A DNA stretch of 64,000 nt from Sphingorhabdus sp. (GTDB taxonomy: Bacteria > Pseudomonadota > Alphaproteobacteria > Sphingomonadales > Sphingomonadaceae): contig NZ_JAAVVZ010000002.1 in assembly GCF_023910635.1 (NCBI RefSeq), positions 62,001 to 126,000 on the forward strand. Direction: 5' to 3'. How positions within the stretch are numbered: position 1 is the first letter of the stretch; the number at the start of each line of letters is the position of its first letter. The notes beneath the pieces were generated by a model, which searched no databases, was not told the DNA's origin, and saw only the letters and a program-made list of their open reading frames with translations. The position numbers were made by a program, and so were the translations under genes. This document shows, piece by piece, positions 18,061 through 27,437 of this stretch.

Positions 18061-19283
18061 GCGAGACTTTCCGCGCCGCCTTCGTCATTGCCCGCCGCGA
18101 TTTTATCGCGATTGTCTATTCCAAGGCGTTCATCTTCTTTCTGCTGGGTCCCTTATTACCGGTGCTGGTCGGCTTCGCGGCAGGCAATTTGGGTGAGCAG
18201 ATGGCGCGGGACGTGTCGCGGCCCTCTGTCGCTGTCGCGCTTACTACAGCTGATGCTGACAAGCTTTTGGCCGCGCGCGCTGCGTTGTCCAAAACATTTG
18301 GCGATGGTTATTTTGCCGATATGAAAATCGTCGGCGACGGAGCCGCAGAGCAGATACGGCCCCAAGAATATCTCCGCAAAAAAGCGGATAATTTTAGCGT
18401 GGTGGTCACAGGGACGCTGGCGAAACCCATCATAACAGGAACCGCAAGCAGCATCGAACGGCAACGCGCCGACATTGAGCTTCTTGCCGGTTACGCGTCT
18501 AGCGGCGGCAGTGTACAACTGCCCACAGCCACGCCTGATATCGTTGCCGAAAGCGCCAATAATGACAAGCAACTACGAACCATCACCGGGCAAATCGGTC
18601 AGGCGCTGATATTCTTCCTCACAACATTGCTGGCGGGCATGGTGCTGTCCAATCTGGTCGAGGAAAAATCGAACAAGATTATCGAAATTTTGGCTGCGTC
18701 GATCCCGATGGAATCGGTGTTTCTGGGCAAGCTGGTTGCCATGCTCGCCATGGCATTGGTTGGCATCACCATGTGGTCCATTATTGGCTTGATTGGCTTT
18801 GTGGCCATTGATCCTAATGTGCCGAGCATTCCGACGCCAGCGGTCGGATGGCCGACATTTGTGGCGCTATGCTTCACCTATTTCATCATGGCTTATATGA
18901 TGTTTGGTGCCTTATTCCTTGGTATTGGCGCAATGGCGTCAACGGTGCGCGAGGTACAGACGATTTCGACGCCAGTCACCATGGCGCAAATGGTGAATTT
19001 TTTCTTCGCCGCCTACGCGCTGACCAAGACTGGCGAACCCATAGAAATATTTGCGGCCGTCTTTCCGTTCAGTTCGCCCTTCGCGATGATCGGGCGCGCT
19101 GCGCTTGAGCCAACATTATGGCATCATGGCGTAGCGATTATCGGCCAACTGTTATTCGCGGTGCTGCTGCTGCGCCTTGGCGTATATCTGTTCAAGAAAA
19201 ACGTCATGAAGTCCGGAAACGCTGGCCGCGCCGAGGATGGCGGCAAGCGCAAGCTTTGGGGGCTGATGAAAATTTCCCGATAA
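18057..19283 (+). CDS. ABC-2 type exporter permease (NatB-like)
   Basis: A 408-residue permease with one N-terminal membrane segment (AFIFFLLGPLLPVLVGFAAG), a large extracytoplasmic domain (~residues 45-175), and five further membrane segments in the C-terminal half. The motif NLVEEKSNKIIEILAASIPM is typical of NatB-type subunits. With the upstream ATPase it would export sodium or a small molecule; the substrate cannot be read from sequence. Confidence 0.88.
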   Translation: MSETFRAAFVIARRDFIAIVYSKAFIFFLLGPLLPVLVGFAAGNLGEQMARDVSRPSVAVALTTADADKLLAARAALSKTFGDGYFADMKIVGDGAAEQIRPQEYLRKKADNFSVVVTGTLAKPIITGTASSIERQRADIELLAGYASSGGSVQLPTATPDIVAESANNDKQLRTITGQIGQALIFFLTTLLAGMVLSNLVEEKSNKIIEILAASIPMESVFLGKLVAMLAMALVGITMWSIIGLIGFVAIDPNVPSIPTPAVGWPTFVALCFTYFIMAYMMFGALFLGIGAMASTVREVQTISTPVTMAQMVNFFFAAYALTKTGEPIEIFAAVFPFSSPFAMIGRAALEPTLWHHGVAIIGQLLFAVLLLRLGVYLFKKNVMKSGNAGRAEDGGKRKLWGLMKISR

Positions 19284-19373
19284 CACCCTACATAACAATT
19301 AAGTTGCGGTTCGAAACTGGATTGACATTTTTGTAAGTAGTGGCACTTTCCTTGGTGAGAGGAGTCGAAAAAA

Positions 19374-20654
19374 ATGGCCACTGCCCCGATATTTGAAAGC
19401 GATTCGCTACCCTATGAGATCAATCAGGCACCGCACCGTTGGGATGTAACCAAAGCCGATATTTACCTTGAGGATCGTTGGCATCCTATATTCAAGGAAA
19501 TGCGGGAAAAGGCCCCGATTAACAAAATCGAAGGCTCCGATTTCGGTAGCTATTGGAATGTCACCACGCTGAAAGCGATCCAGCATGTTGAGGCATTGCC
19601 AGATATTTACTCGTCTTCATTTGAACATGGCGGCATCACGCTGATCGACGACAACGCGCTCGCCGAACCCATTCCGGAAGACGAAAAAGTCGTCATGCCA
19701 ATGTTCATCGCGATGGACCGGCCCAAGCATACCGAGGAACGCCGCGTCATCGCGCCAGCATTTACGCCGGGCGAAATGGACCGCATGTCCGGCGACATCC
19801 GCCGCCGCACGGCGGAGTTACTGGATTCGTTACCCGTTGGCCAAACATTTGACTGGGTTGATCTGGTTTCGATCGAACTGACGACGCAAATGCTTGCCTT
19901 GCTATTCGATTTCCCTTGGGAAGACCGCCGCAAACTGACCGAATGGTCCGATTGGGCTGGTGACGTCGAATTGTTCCGCACCGAAGAAACCCGCAAAGCG
20001 CGGCTCGCCAAAATGTTCGAAATGGGCGCCTATTTCCAGAATCTCTGGAACGAGCGCAAAAATAAGGGTGAGGCCCCTGACCTAATCAGCCGGATGATCC
20101 ATTCGCCGATGAAGGACATGGCCCCGTTGGAATATATGGGTAACCTCATCTTGCTGATCGTCGGCGGTAACGACACGACACGCAATTCCATGTCGGGCTA
20201 TGTTTATGGCCTACATAGCTTCCAAGATGAACGAGAGAGACTGGAAAAGAACCCTGCCTTCATCACCAACGCCGTCAGCGAAATCATCCGCTGGCAGACG
20301 CCGCTGGCGCATATGCGGCGGACCGCGACGCAGGACCATGACCTGTTCGGAGCGCCAATCAAGGCGGGCGACAAGATCGGCATGTGGTATCTGTCTGCCA
20401 ATCGCGACGAAAGCGTGTTTGAAAATCCGAACAAGTTGATCGTTGACCGCGAAAATGCCCGGCGGCAATTGGCGTTCGGCTATGGCATCCACCGCTGCGT
20501 CGGTGCGCGGCTTGCCGAACTGCAAATCCGCATCCTACTCGAGGAAATGGCCGTGCGCCGCCTGCGGCCGAACGTGGTTGCAGAGCCAGAACGCGTCGCC
20601 GGTTGCTTTGTCCATGGCTATCGCAAGATGGATGTGGAGCTGTCGCGTTATTGA
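19374..20654 (+). CDS. Cytochrome P450, CYP153-like
   Basis: The 426-residue protein has the I-helix motif GGNDTTRNSM, the ExxR helix (AVSEIIRWQTP), and the haem-binding loop LAFGYGIHRCVGARLAELQ with Cys ~375. MFIAMDRPKHTEERRVIAPA and the general layout match CYP153, a family known for terminal hydroxylation of alkanes and fatty acids. It is soluble (no membrane anchor). No ferredoxin or ferredoxin reductase lies beside it, so its electron partners are elsewhere. An upstream TTGACA at 19321-19326 could be a -35 box; AGAGGAG precedes the ATG. Confidence 0.9.
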   Translation: MATAPIFESDSLPYEINQAPHRWDVTKADIYLEDRWHPIFKEMREKAPINKIEGSDFGSYWNVTTLKAIQHVEALPDIYSSSFEHGGITLIDDNALAEPIPEDEKVVMPMFIAMDRPKHTEERRVIAPAFTPGEMDRMSGDIRRRTAELLDSLPVGQTFDWVDLVSIELTTQMLALLFDFPWEDRRKLTEWSDWAGDVELFRTEETRKARLAKMFEMGAYFQNLWNERKNKGEAPDLISRMIHSPMKDMAPLEYMGNLILLIVGGNDTTRNSMSGYVYGLHSFQDERERLEKNPAFITNAVSEIIRWQTPLAHMRRTATQDHDLFGAPIKAGDKIGMWYLSANRDESVFENPNKLIVDRENARRQLAFGYGIHRCVGARLAELQIRILLEEMAVRRLRPNVVAEPERVAGCFVHGYRKMDVELSRY

Positions 20655-20714
20655 TATGAAACTTTTTGGGCGACCGCAGCGTATGTACTGCAAGGGCTTT
20701 TAAAGGAAAATGTC

Positions 20715-21197
20715 ATGCAACTGAGCAAGCGCCAACTTTTGTCCTTCTTGAGTGCAGGCGCGGCTGCGTTCGTCTTGGGCTGTGGCCGCGGTGCGACCGC
20801 CAAGGCGCGCTTTGCCGTCAGCTACAGCGACGCCGAGTGGAAGAAACGGCTGTCGCCAGCGGCGTATCGCATATTGCGCCAAGAGGACACCGAGCGGCCC
20901 TATAGCAGCGCGCTGAACAACGAAAAGCGCAAGGGCACTTATGTCTGTGCTGGCTGCAATAAGCGGCTGTTTTCGTCGGCCACAAAGTTCGAAAGCGGTA
21001 CAGGCTGGCCGAGCTTTTACACGCCATTGGCAGGCGGAATTGGTACAAAAACCGACTATAAAATTGGTTTGCCACGGACAGAAGTGCACTGCGCGCAATG
21101 TGGCGGGCATCTTGGGCATGTCTTTGATGACGGGCCTAAGCCCACCGGCAAACGCTATTGCATGAACGGTGCCGCCATGACGTTCGTGCCCGGCTGA
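20715..21197 (+). CDS. msrB: Peptide-methionine (R)-S-oxide reductase, exported
   Basis: The catalytic domain (residues ~35-160) has the MsrB zinc pairs CAGC and CAQC, the motifs GTGWPSFYTPL and GGHLGHVFDDGP, and the catalytic Cys ~149 in GKRYCMNGAAM. The N-terminus has a KRQLLSFLSAGAAAFVLGC stretch, a Tat-like or lipoprotein signal ending in lipobox VLGC, so the enzyme probably works in the envelope on oxidised periplasmic proteins. A cytosolic form is the usual one; the export signal is the notable difference. Confidence 0.9.
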   Translation: MQLSKRQLLSFLSAGAAAFVLGCGRGATAKARFAVSYSDAEWKKRLSPAAYRILRQEDTERPYSSALNNEKRKGTYVCAGCNKRLFSSATKFESGTGWPSFYTPLAGGIGTKTDYKIGLPRTEVHCAQCGGHLGHVFDDGPKPTGKRYCMNGAAMTFVPG

Positions 21198-21224
21198 TTC
21201 AGTCGGATGGGATCGCGAAGCGCT

Positions 21225-21890
21225 TCATTTTGGCCCTTCAATGCCCGAAAAGTCCAGTTCAGCAGGCTTTGATGCGGCATCTGCTTTGCCATGACTTTCA
21301 ATGATGGCCGCAATTTCCGACGCACGGCCATCCTGCTTGGCATAATCGCGCGCCGAATATCCGGCACGGCTGTCGGATTTATCCGGGTTGGCCCCTGCCT
21401 TTAACAAGGCCCGCACGGCGTCTATATTACGGAGTTGGACGGCCAGAATGAGCGCCGTTTCACCCGCTCGATTGCTTTGGTCGACCTGCGCTTTTCTGCG
21501 GGTAAGCACGTCTATACCCTCCACATAGCCCAGTTGCGTGGCGAGCATTAAAGGGGTCGTACCTTTTTTGTCGGCCAAGTTCGGATTGGCACCCTTTTGC
21601 AGCAAATAGCCGAGCCACGTCGAATCGCGGCGCTGGATCACGATATGCAAAGCGGTTTCACCAGACGTAATATCGCGCGTATTGATGATGACCGAGCCGG
21701 GTTCTGCCAGAAACTTTTCGGCATCCTCACCTTTGCGGTCTTTAACCGCTTTCAGGAAATTATAGCTGTCCGAAAACTGCGCCATGGCAGCTGGCGCAAC
21801 TACGCCGCTGGTTACTGGCAAGATGAGACCAGCCGCTGCGGCGAGAAAAAATGTCTTTTTCAACAGAATCTGTCCCATATTTATGTCCAT
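21225..21890 (-). CDS. Exported ankyrin-repeat protein
   Basis: A signal peptide (LKKTFFLAAAAGLILPVTSG, cleavage near APAAMA) precedes four ankyrin-like units (GETALHIVIQRRDSTWLGYL; GTTPLMLATQLGYVEGIDVL; GETALILAVQLRNIDAVRAL; and a partial YSARDYAKQDGRASEI). It is probably periplasmic and binds a protein partner. It is convergent with msrB and divergent from the SCO1 gene. ATG 21890 or ATG 21878 could be the start. Confidence 0.8.
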   Translation of the reverse strand: MDINMGQILLKKTFFLAAAAGLILPVTSGVVAPAAMAQFSDSYNFLKAVKDRKGEDAEKFLAEPGSVIINTRDITSGETALHIVIQRRDSTWLGYLLQKGANPNLADKKGTTPLMLATQLGYVEGIDVLTRRKAQVDQSNRAGETALILAVQLRNIDAVRALLKAGANPDKSDSRAGYSARDYAKQDGRASEIAAIIESHGKADAASKPAELDFSGIEGPK

Positions 21891-21934
21891 TATCCTTGTA
21901 TACTCCGCCTTAGCAGACCATGACTGGCCTCGCT

Positions 21935-22555
21935 ATGAACAAAACATCACTTTTTGCCGCATCCGCCCTTCTGCTCTTATCCGCATGTGACTCTGGCCCC
22001 GCGCAACTGCCGCTGAGCGAAGCACCGCTGGCGGGGGCCACGATCGGAGGCGATTTTCTGCTGACCGATCAGGATGGCCAAAAGCGCAGTTTTAAGGAAT
22101 TCGACGGTTCCTATCGGATCGTCTATTTCGGCTATACCTATTGCCCCGACATCTGCACGCCCGATATGCAGAACCTCATGGCTGGCCTGAAATCTTTTGA
22201 GAAAAAATACCCTGATTTGGCGGCCAAGATCCAACCGATTTTCATTACCATTGATCCCGCGCGCGATACGAGTGCGGTGCTGAAACAGTTTGTCGGTGCC
22301 TTTCATCCGCGCGCTATCGGTCTGACCGGCACAGATTCAGAAATTGCCGACGCCGCCAAGAAATTCGCCATCTACTCCAGCAAGGTCGACGGCAGCTCGC
22401 CGGAAAATTACCTGATAAGCCACAGCCAGACGCCCTATTTGATGGGGCCAAAGGGTGAACCATTAGCGATCATGCCAGCCGATGTCCCGAACACCGCCGC
22501 CAATGAAGGCGCGCCTGCCCTCGTAGAGGCGGAACTGGCCAAATGGGTCCGTTGA
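21935..22555 (+). CDS. SCO1/SenC family copper chaperone lipoprotein
   Basis: ATG 21935 gives a clean lipoprotein signal with lipobox LLSAC; an in-frame ATG at 21920 would add five residues. The thioredoxin-like domain has the copper ligands in YCPDICTPDMQNL (CxxxC) and a distal His in YLISHSQTPYLMGPKGE. Such proteins deliver copper to the CuA site of cytochrome c oxidase on the periplasmic face. No oxidase genes adjoin it. Two bases separate it from the next gene, so they form an operon. Confidence 0.9.
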   Translation: MNKTSLFAASALLLLSACDSGPAQLPLSEAPLAGATIGGDFLLTDQDGQKRSFKEFDGSYRIVYFGYTYCPDICTPDMQNLMAGLKSFEKKYPDLAAKIQPIFITIDPARDTSAVLKQFVGAFHPRAIGLTGTDSEIADAAKKFAIYSSKVDGSSPENYLISHSQTPYLMGPKGEPLAIMPADVPNTAANEGAPALVEAELAKWVR

Positions 22556-22556
22556 T

Positions 22557-22991
22557 GTGACCAAAGTTCCCTTTTGGGAGGCGCCGTTAGATAGCCTGGA
22601 TCGCGCGCAGTGGGAGGCCTTGTGCGACGGGTGCGGCAAATGTTGCCTCAACAAGGTGGAGGACGAAGATACCGGCCGCATCTATCCCACTAATGTCGCC
22701 TGCAAATTGCTTGACCTGCAAACCTGTCAATGTTCGGATTATCGCGGGCGCAGGGCCATCGTGCCGGAGTGTCTGCGGCTCACACCCAACAAAATCGATG
22801 ATTATGTCTGGCTGCCGTCAACATGCGCTTATGTGCTCCGTGCGGCAGACAAGCCTTTACCCAAATGGCATTATTTGGTCAGCGGAGATCGCCAGACGAT
22901 ACATCATGCTGGCATGTCGGTGAAAAATAGGGCTATATCGGAACTGCATGCTGGACCGCTTGAAAACCATATTGTCGAAAAGCCTCTCTGA
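22557..22991 (+). CDS. YcgN-family cysteine cluster protein (UPF0260)
   Basis: The 144-residue protein starts at GTG 22557, immediately after the SCO1 stop. It has the family's cysteine arrangement: LCDGCGKCCLNKVEDEDTG, ACKLLDLQTCQCSDY, PECLRLTP and STCAYVLRA, which suggests an iron-sulphur or zinc-binding fold. The biochemical role of the family is unknown. It overlaps the next gene by 44 bp in another frame. Confidence 0.88.
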   Translation: MTKVPFWEAPLDSLDRAQWEALCDGCGKCCLNKVEDEDTGRIYPTNVACKLLDLQTCQCSDYRGRRAIVPECLRLTPNKIDDYVWLPSTCAYVLRAADKPLPKWHYLVSGDRQTIHHAGMSVKNRAISELHAGPLENHIVEKPL

Positions 22992-23682
22992 TCCCACTGT
23001 GGTAATCGAAGGCGAGCGCCTACCCGTGCGCATCCACCGGAACAGCCGCGCAAAGCGCATTTCCATGCGTGCCGATGCCATCAAACGCGAAATCCGGATT
23101 ACGATGCCGCATTACACCCCCACCAATATCGCGCTCGATTTTGTCGATAAGAAGCGGGAGTGGATTGCCACGCGGTTGAACAGCGTGGCGCAGGCCGCCC
23201 CCATCGCCCCAGGCAGCGACATTGCGGTCGAAGGTGAGGGCCATGTCATCGAATGGCGCGAGGAATGGCCGCGCAGCGTCCAGTGTGATGAGGGCCGACT
23301 GCGTCTTGGTGGCCCGGCATCGTCGGTTGAAGCGCGCATCCTGCGTTGGTTGAAAGCCGAAGCGCGCGCCATATTTACTAAGGAAATCGCATTTTATTGC
23401 GCCAAGGCAAATGCGCCAGTCCCGCGCCTGTCGCTTGGTGATCCACGGAGCCGTTGGGGCAGTTGCTCAAGCCATGGCACTATTTCGCTTAGCTGGCGAC
23501 TGATCATGGCCCCCGTCTATGTGCGCCGCTCCGTCATCGCGCATGAAGTCGCGCACATCCGCCATATGAACCATAGCGCCGATTTTTATGCGTGGCTCGA
23601 CACGTTGTACGAAGGCAACCGCAAGGCCGCGGACCAATGGCTCAAAATGCATGGGACCGGGTTGCAGCGCGTCGGCAGATAG
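22948..23682 (+). CDS. YgjP-like (DUF45) zinc metalloprotease domain protein
   Basis: The C-terminal half has the zinc-protease motif HEVAHIRHMNHS (HExxH plus a downstream His) followed by DFYAWLDTLY, and DPRSRWGSCSSHGTISLSW just upstream, the hallmark of the YgjP/SprT-related DUF45 family. The N-terminal ~110 residues form the family's beta-rich domain. The target is unknown; it is likely cytosolic because no signal peptide is visible. The 44-bp overlap with the YcgN gene suggests coupling. Confidence 0.88.
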   Translation: MLDRLKTILSKSLSDPTVVIEGERLPVRIHRNSRAKRISMRADAIKREIRITMPHYTPTNIALDFVDKKREWIATRLNSVAQAAPIAPGSDIAVEGEGHVIEWREEWPRSVQCDEGRLRLGGPASSVEARILRWLKAEARAIFTKEIAFYCAKANAPVPRLSLGDPRSRWGSCSSHGTISLSWRLIMAPVYVRRSVIAHEVAHIRHMNHSADFYAWLDTLYEGNRKAADQWLKMHGTGLQRVGR

Positions 23683-23739
23683 GGATAGCGCGCAAGCGGT
23701 GCCGGTTACCCAGCGCGCCCGTTCCGTCGGTTTATATAT

Positions 23740-24402
23740 TCAACCCTTGGCACCACTTCCCAGCGCGCCATATTTTTGTTCAAAACCGGCAATGTCCCCT
23801 GCCGCAAGCAATTGGGCTTGGTCGATCCAGTTGTCCCGTGTGATCCGGCCAGCAAAGGCGCCAAGCTTGGCATCTATGTCCGCCACGTCAGCAGCGGTCC
23901 AGTTGGCGACCTGCGCAAAGCTGGTTACGCCAAGGCCCTTGAGCAGATTGTTGACCTTGGGGCCCAAGCCCTTGATCAGCTCAAGATTGTCAGGGATTGA
24001 TGATGTTGGAGCAAGTTTTGCGGCCTTTGCCTTTGGCGCTTTCTCCGCCTTTGCTTTTTCTACTTTCTCTGCTTTCGCTTTTGGTGCTTTCTCCGCTTTT
24101 GCCTTTTCAACAACAGGCTTGGCCGCAGCTTTTGGCGCAGCGGTTTTGGGCGCGGCTGCTTTTCTCGTTGCAGCGGTCTTCACCGGAGCCTTAGCTTTGG
24201 CAGTCTTCGCCGCTGGCAAAGCGGCCTGAACAAGCGGCGCGACTGGCGCCACTGGCGGTGCAAGAACAGCCGCAGGAGACGGCAATATGTCTTTAGGCGC
24301 GCTGTCCGTTTTCTTCTTCACGCCGCCCAGCGAAAGCAGCCACCACAATAAAATAGCAGCGATCAAAACCGCACCGATGATAATGATTAGATTGTTGGAC
24401 AA
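23740..24402 (-). CDS. Membrane-anchored protein with Lys/Ala repeats and a helix-hairpin-helix domain
   Basis: The best start is TTG 24402, with GGGAGGAAAG four bases upstream; an ATG at 24441 lacks such a site. Residues ~4-23 form one membrane segment (LIIIIGAVLIAAILLWWLLS). A ~120-residue low-complexity region rich in Ala, Lys and Pro follows, with a repeated KAEKAPKAKAEK unit. The last ~70 residues are a helix-hairpin-helix domain (LELIKGLGPKVNNLLKGLGV). The layout resembles NADH dehydrogenase subunit E C-terminal-type HHH domains; DNA or protein tethering at the membrane is possible. Function unknown. Confidence 0.75.
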   Translation of the reverse strand: MSNNLIIIIGAVLIAAILLWWLLSLGGVKKKTDSAPKDILPSPAAVLAPPVAPVAPLVQAALPAAKTAKAKAPVKTAATRKAAAPKTAAPKAAAKPVVEKAKAEKAPKAKAEKVEKAKAEKAPKAKAAKLAPTSSIPDNLELIKGLGPKVNNLLKGLGVTSFAQVANWTAADVADIDAKLGAFAGRITRDNWIDQAQLLAAGDIAGFEQKYGALGSGAKG

Positions 24403-24496
24403 TGCTTTCCTCCCTGGAATCCCAAAAAACAGGACGTTCAATTACGCAATAACATGGACGCGTGAAACCATGAAGCCGCCAAATGAATATTGCAGG

Positions 24497-25777
24497 TTAA
24501 TCCGTGCCGGATGCTGCTTCACGCGCCACTTCGCGCCAGCCAATGTCTCTGCGGCAGAAACCGCCTGGAAAATCGATGCTGTCCAATGCGGCATAGGCGA
24601 CGGCTTGCGCGTGCGTTACGGTATCGCCGGTTGCGGTAACGTTGAGCACGCGACCACCGCTGGCGACCAATTGGCCGCCGACTTCAGCCGTGCCCGCATG
24701 GAATATCTTTGCATCCTTCACATCCGCAAGGTGAATGACACCGCCTTTTTCCGGCAAAGCCGGATAGCCATTTGCCGCCATGACAATTGTTAACGCCGCT
24801 TGGCGCGAAAATGCCGGAGCCGCAGCTTGCGCAAGCGTCCCTGTCGCAACCGCCAGCATCAAAGCGGCCAGATCGCCCTCAAAACGGGTCATCAACACCT
24901 GGCATTCAGGGTCCCCAAAACGGGCATTATATTCAATAAGCTTTGGCCCCTCGTCGGTGAGCATCAGCCCTGCAAACAGGACACCCGAATAGGGCATGTC
25001 GTTCGCCGCCATATAGGCGACCGTCGGCCGAATGATACGGTCCATGACGTGCGCTTGCAGTGCATCGGTTAGCACAAAGGCGGGCGAATACGCACCCATG
25101 CCGCCGGTGTTGGGGCCCGTATCGCCATCGCCCACGCGCTTATGGTCTTGCGCGGAGCCAAAGGCGACAACATCACGGCCATCGGTCAGTGCGAAAAAGC
25201 TCGCTTCTTCGCCCGTCATAAATTCTTCGATCACGACAGATGCACCAGCATCCCCAAAACCGCCACCGAACATATCGTCGATCGCGGCCTCCGCCTCCGC
25301 CCGTGTTTCGGCAATAATCACACCTTTGCCCGCCGCCAGGCCGTCCGCTTTGATCACATAAGGCGCTTCGAACACATCTAGGCCAGCCATGGCCGATGCC
25401 TTGCTGTCATATCGGGCATAGCCAGCGGTCGGAATGCCAGCGGCGGCGCACATATCCTTGGTGAAGCCCTTTGACCCTTCCAATTGCGCGGCTTTTTGAT
25501 TGGGGCCAAAGACCGGAATGCCTGCATCGCGCAAGCTGTCGCCCAAGCCGCTGACCAACGGCGCTTCGGGTCCGACCACCACTAGGCCGATATCATGGCC
25601 CGCGCAAAAGGCGATGACCGCGGCGTGATCAGCGATATGGATATCCACCAGTTCTGCCTCTTGCGCGATCCCGGGATTGCCCGGCGCGGCAAAGAGTGTA
25701 TCGCAGTTTGGCGATTGCGCGAGCTTCCACGCCAGCGCATGTTCGCGACCGCCCGAACCGATGAGCAAGATATTCAT
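24497..25777 (-). CDS. purD: Phosphoribosylamine--glycine ligase
   Basis: From ATG 25777 the protein has 426 residues, the usual PurD length. It begins [20 protein letters not shown], and has the [20 protein letters not shown] segment, an ATP-grasp core ([20 protein letters not shown]) and the PurD signature [11 protein letters not shown]. It catalyses the second step of purine synthesis. The start codon shares two bases with the start codon of the divergent xseA. Confidence 0.96.
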   Translation of the reverse strand: MNILLIGSGGREHALAWKLAQSPNCDTLFAAPGNPGIAQEAELVDIHIADHAAVIAFCAGHDIGLVVVGPEAPLVSGLGDSLRDAGIPVFGPNQKAAQLEGSKGFTKDMCAAAGIPTAGYARYDSKASAMAGLDVFEAPYVIKADGLAAGKGVIIAETRAEAEAAIDDMFGGGFGDAGASVVIEEFMTGEEASFFALTDGRDVVAFGSAQDHKRVGDGDTGPNTGGMGAYSPAFVLTDALQAHVMDRIIRPTVAYMAANDMPYSGVLFAGLMLTDEGPKLIEYNARFGDPECQVLMTRFEGDLAALMLAVATGTLAQAAAPAFSRQAALTIVMAANGYPALPEKGGVIHLADVKDAKIFHAGTAEVGGQLVASGGRVLNVTATGDTVTHAQAVAYAALDSIDFPGGFCRRDIGWREVAREAASGTD

Positions 25778-27185
25778 GTCCGCAAATGACCCCTTTGAAA
25801 CTGCCGACCCACAGGTCGCTCGCCTGTTAGCCGAGGAGCGGCCCGGCGACAATGCCCAGGCGATGAGCGTGTCGGAACTGTCGCTTGCCCTGAAACGCAC
25901 CGTTGAGGACCGATTCGGCCATGTCCGCGTGCGCGGGGAGATTTCGGGGTTCAAGCGCGCGGCGTCGGGGCATATCTATTTTTGCCTGAAAGATGATAAC
26001 GCACGGCTCGACGCGGTGATGTGGAAAGGCGGCGCGGCCCGGCTGCCCTTCGCGCCGGAGGATGGGCTTGAGGTTGTCGCCACAGGCAAGCTCACCACTT
26101 ATGCGGGCCGCTCCAATTATCAGATCGTCGTCGATAGCCTTGAGGTGGCAGGCGAAGGCGCGATGATGCTTTTGTTTGAAAAGCTGAAAGCGCGCCTTGC
26201 AGCAGAAGGGCTGTTTGCGCCCGAACGTAAGAAGAAACTGCCGGCACTGCCCCGCGTTATCGGTGTGGTTACATCGCCCACGGGCGCAGTCATCCGCGAC
26301 ATCTTACACCGGCTGGCCGACCGCTTCCCAACACATGTCATCATCTGGCCCGTATTGGTGCAAGGCGAAGGATCGGCGGCACAAATATCGCGGGCAGTGA
26401 ACGGATTTTCCGCGATGCCGCAAGATGGCCCGGCCACGCGCCCCGACCTTGTGATTGTCGCGCGCGGTGGCGGGTCGATTGAGGACCTATGGGCATTTAA
26501 CGATGAAGCCGTGGTCCGCGCAGTCGCCAATTGTACGATACCGATTATCTCGGCGGTAGGGCATGAAACTGATACCACCTTGTGCGACTTCGCGGCTGAT
26601 CTGCGTGCGCCAACGCCGACGGCTGCCGCCGAAATTGCGGTGCCGGTGCGCAGCGATCTGTTACAACGCGTCGGCCAATTGGGCCTGCGCATCGCGAACA
26701 TAGTGCGCAAGCGGGTGGACCTGGCGGCGGAACGGCTTGAGGCGCAACGCCGACTGATGCCGCGTTTGTCCGACCTTGCCGCGCCGCACCAGTTACGCAC
26801 CGATGATCTTGCCGAACGCCTGCGCCAGTCGCTGCGCACGCGCGTCGGCAAGGCGGAGATCGCCTATTCCGGGCCAGCGATGATGCTGCATCCGCGCCTT
26901 TTGACCCGCCGTGTCGAACAAGGGCAGCAACGGCTGGATGCGCTGACCCGGCTTGCCGGTAGCCTGCATCCCGAAGCCCCGCTGAAGCGCGGTTTTGCCC
27001 GCGTAACCGATGCAGACGGCAAAACCATTATGTCGCGGGCCGCAGCGGTGAAGGCGGGCGACGTGACCCTGCGGTTCGTCGATGGCGAAGTCCGCAGCGT
27101 CGTCAACGGCTCTGCTCCGCCGCGATCCTCGACGCCCAAACCCAACATACCAACGGTTAATCAGGGCAATCTGTTCGACGGCTGA
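25776..27185 (+). CDS. xseA: Exodeoxyribonuclease VII large subunit
   Basis: ATG 25776 gives 469 residues; ATG 25761 is an in-frame alternative. An N-terminal OB-fold ([20 protein letters not shown]) is followed by the catalytic domain ([20 protein letters not shown]-like segment, [40 protein letters not shown]) and a coiled region. It degrades single-stranded DNA together with XseB, which is not in this window. The start lies on the purD start, so its promoter must lie within purD coding sequence. Confidence 0.95.
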   Translation: MSANDPFETADPQVARLLAEERPGDNAQAMSVSELSLALKRTVEDRFGHVRVRGEISGFKRAASGHIYFCLKDDNARLDAVMWKGGAARLPFAPEDGLEVVATGKLTTYAGRSNYQIVVDSLEVAGEGAMMLLFEKLKARLAAEGLFAPERKKKLPALPRVIGVVTSPTGAVIRDILHRLADRFPTHVIIWPVLVQGEGSAAQISRAVNGFSAMPQDGPATRPDLVIVARGGGSIEDLWAFNDEAVVRAVANCTIPIISAVGHETDTTLCDFAADLRAPTPTAAAEIAVPVRSDLLQRVGQLGLRIANIVRKRVDLAAERLEAQRRLMPRLSDLAAPHQLRTDDLAERLRQSLRTRVGKAEIAYSGPAMMLHPRLLTRRVEQGQQRLDALTRLAGSLHPEAPLKRGFARVTDADGKTIMSRAAAVKAGDVTLRFVDGEVRSVVNGSAPPRSSTPKPNIPTVNQGNLFDG

Positions 27186-27229
27186 AGCGACGCATTGCCC
27201 ATTGCGCGTCGATGCGCCATAATGCAGCC

Positions 27230-27433
27230 ATGCTGATGTCTTCCAAAAACAAAGTCGCCCGCCTGCATTATATGGCCAATAGCTTCCGTCTACTGACCGC
27301 AGGCGACCATGTCGTGTGCGCGGTGACTGGGCAGGCCATTGCGCTGGAAGAGCTGCGTTACTGGAGCGTCGTTAAGCAGGAGCCGTATGTGAGCGCAGAG
27401 GCATCCACCCGCGCGGCATTGACCAAAGGCTGA
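27230..27433 (+). CDS. DUF2093 family small protein
   Basis: A ~67-residue protein matching the DUF2093 pattern (ARLHYMANSFRLLTAGDHVV; CAVTGQAIALEELRYWSV), which is a small, probably soluble protein conserved in alphaproteobacteria with unknown role. ATG 27230, 27236 or an earlier ATG at 27212 could be used. It follows xseA by 44 bp and precedes the M23 gene by 4 bp, so it is probably in an operon with them; the xseA-DUF2093-M23 order looks like a conserved neighbourhood, which I cannot verify here. Confidence 0.8.
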   Translation: MLMSSKNKVARLHYMANSFRLLTAGDHVVCAVTGQAIALEELRYWSVVKQEPYVSAEASTRAALTKG

Positions 27434-27437
27434 ACGG

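Noticed and set aside
26120-26851. 243-codon minus-strand frame opposite xseA
   Set aside because: Low-complexity Arg/Ser-rich translation, no homology visible, fully inside xseA.
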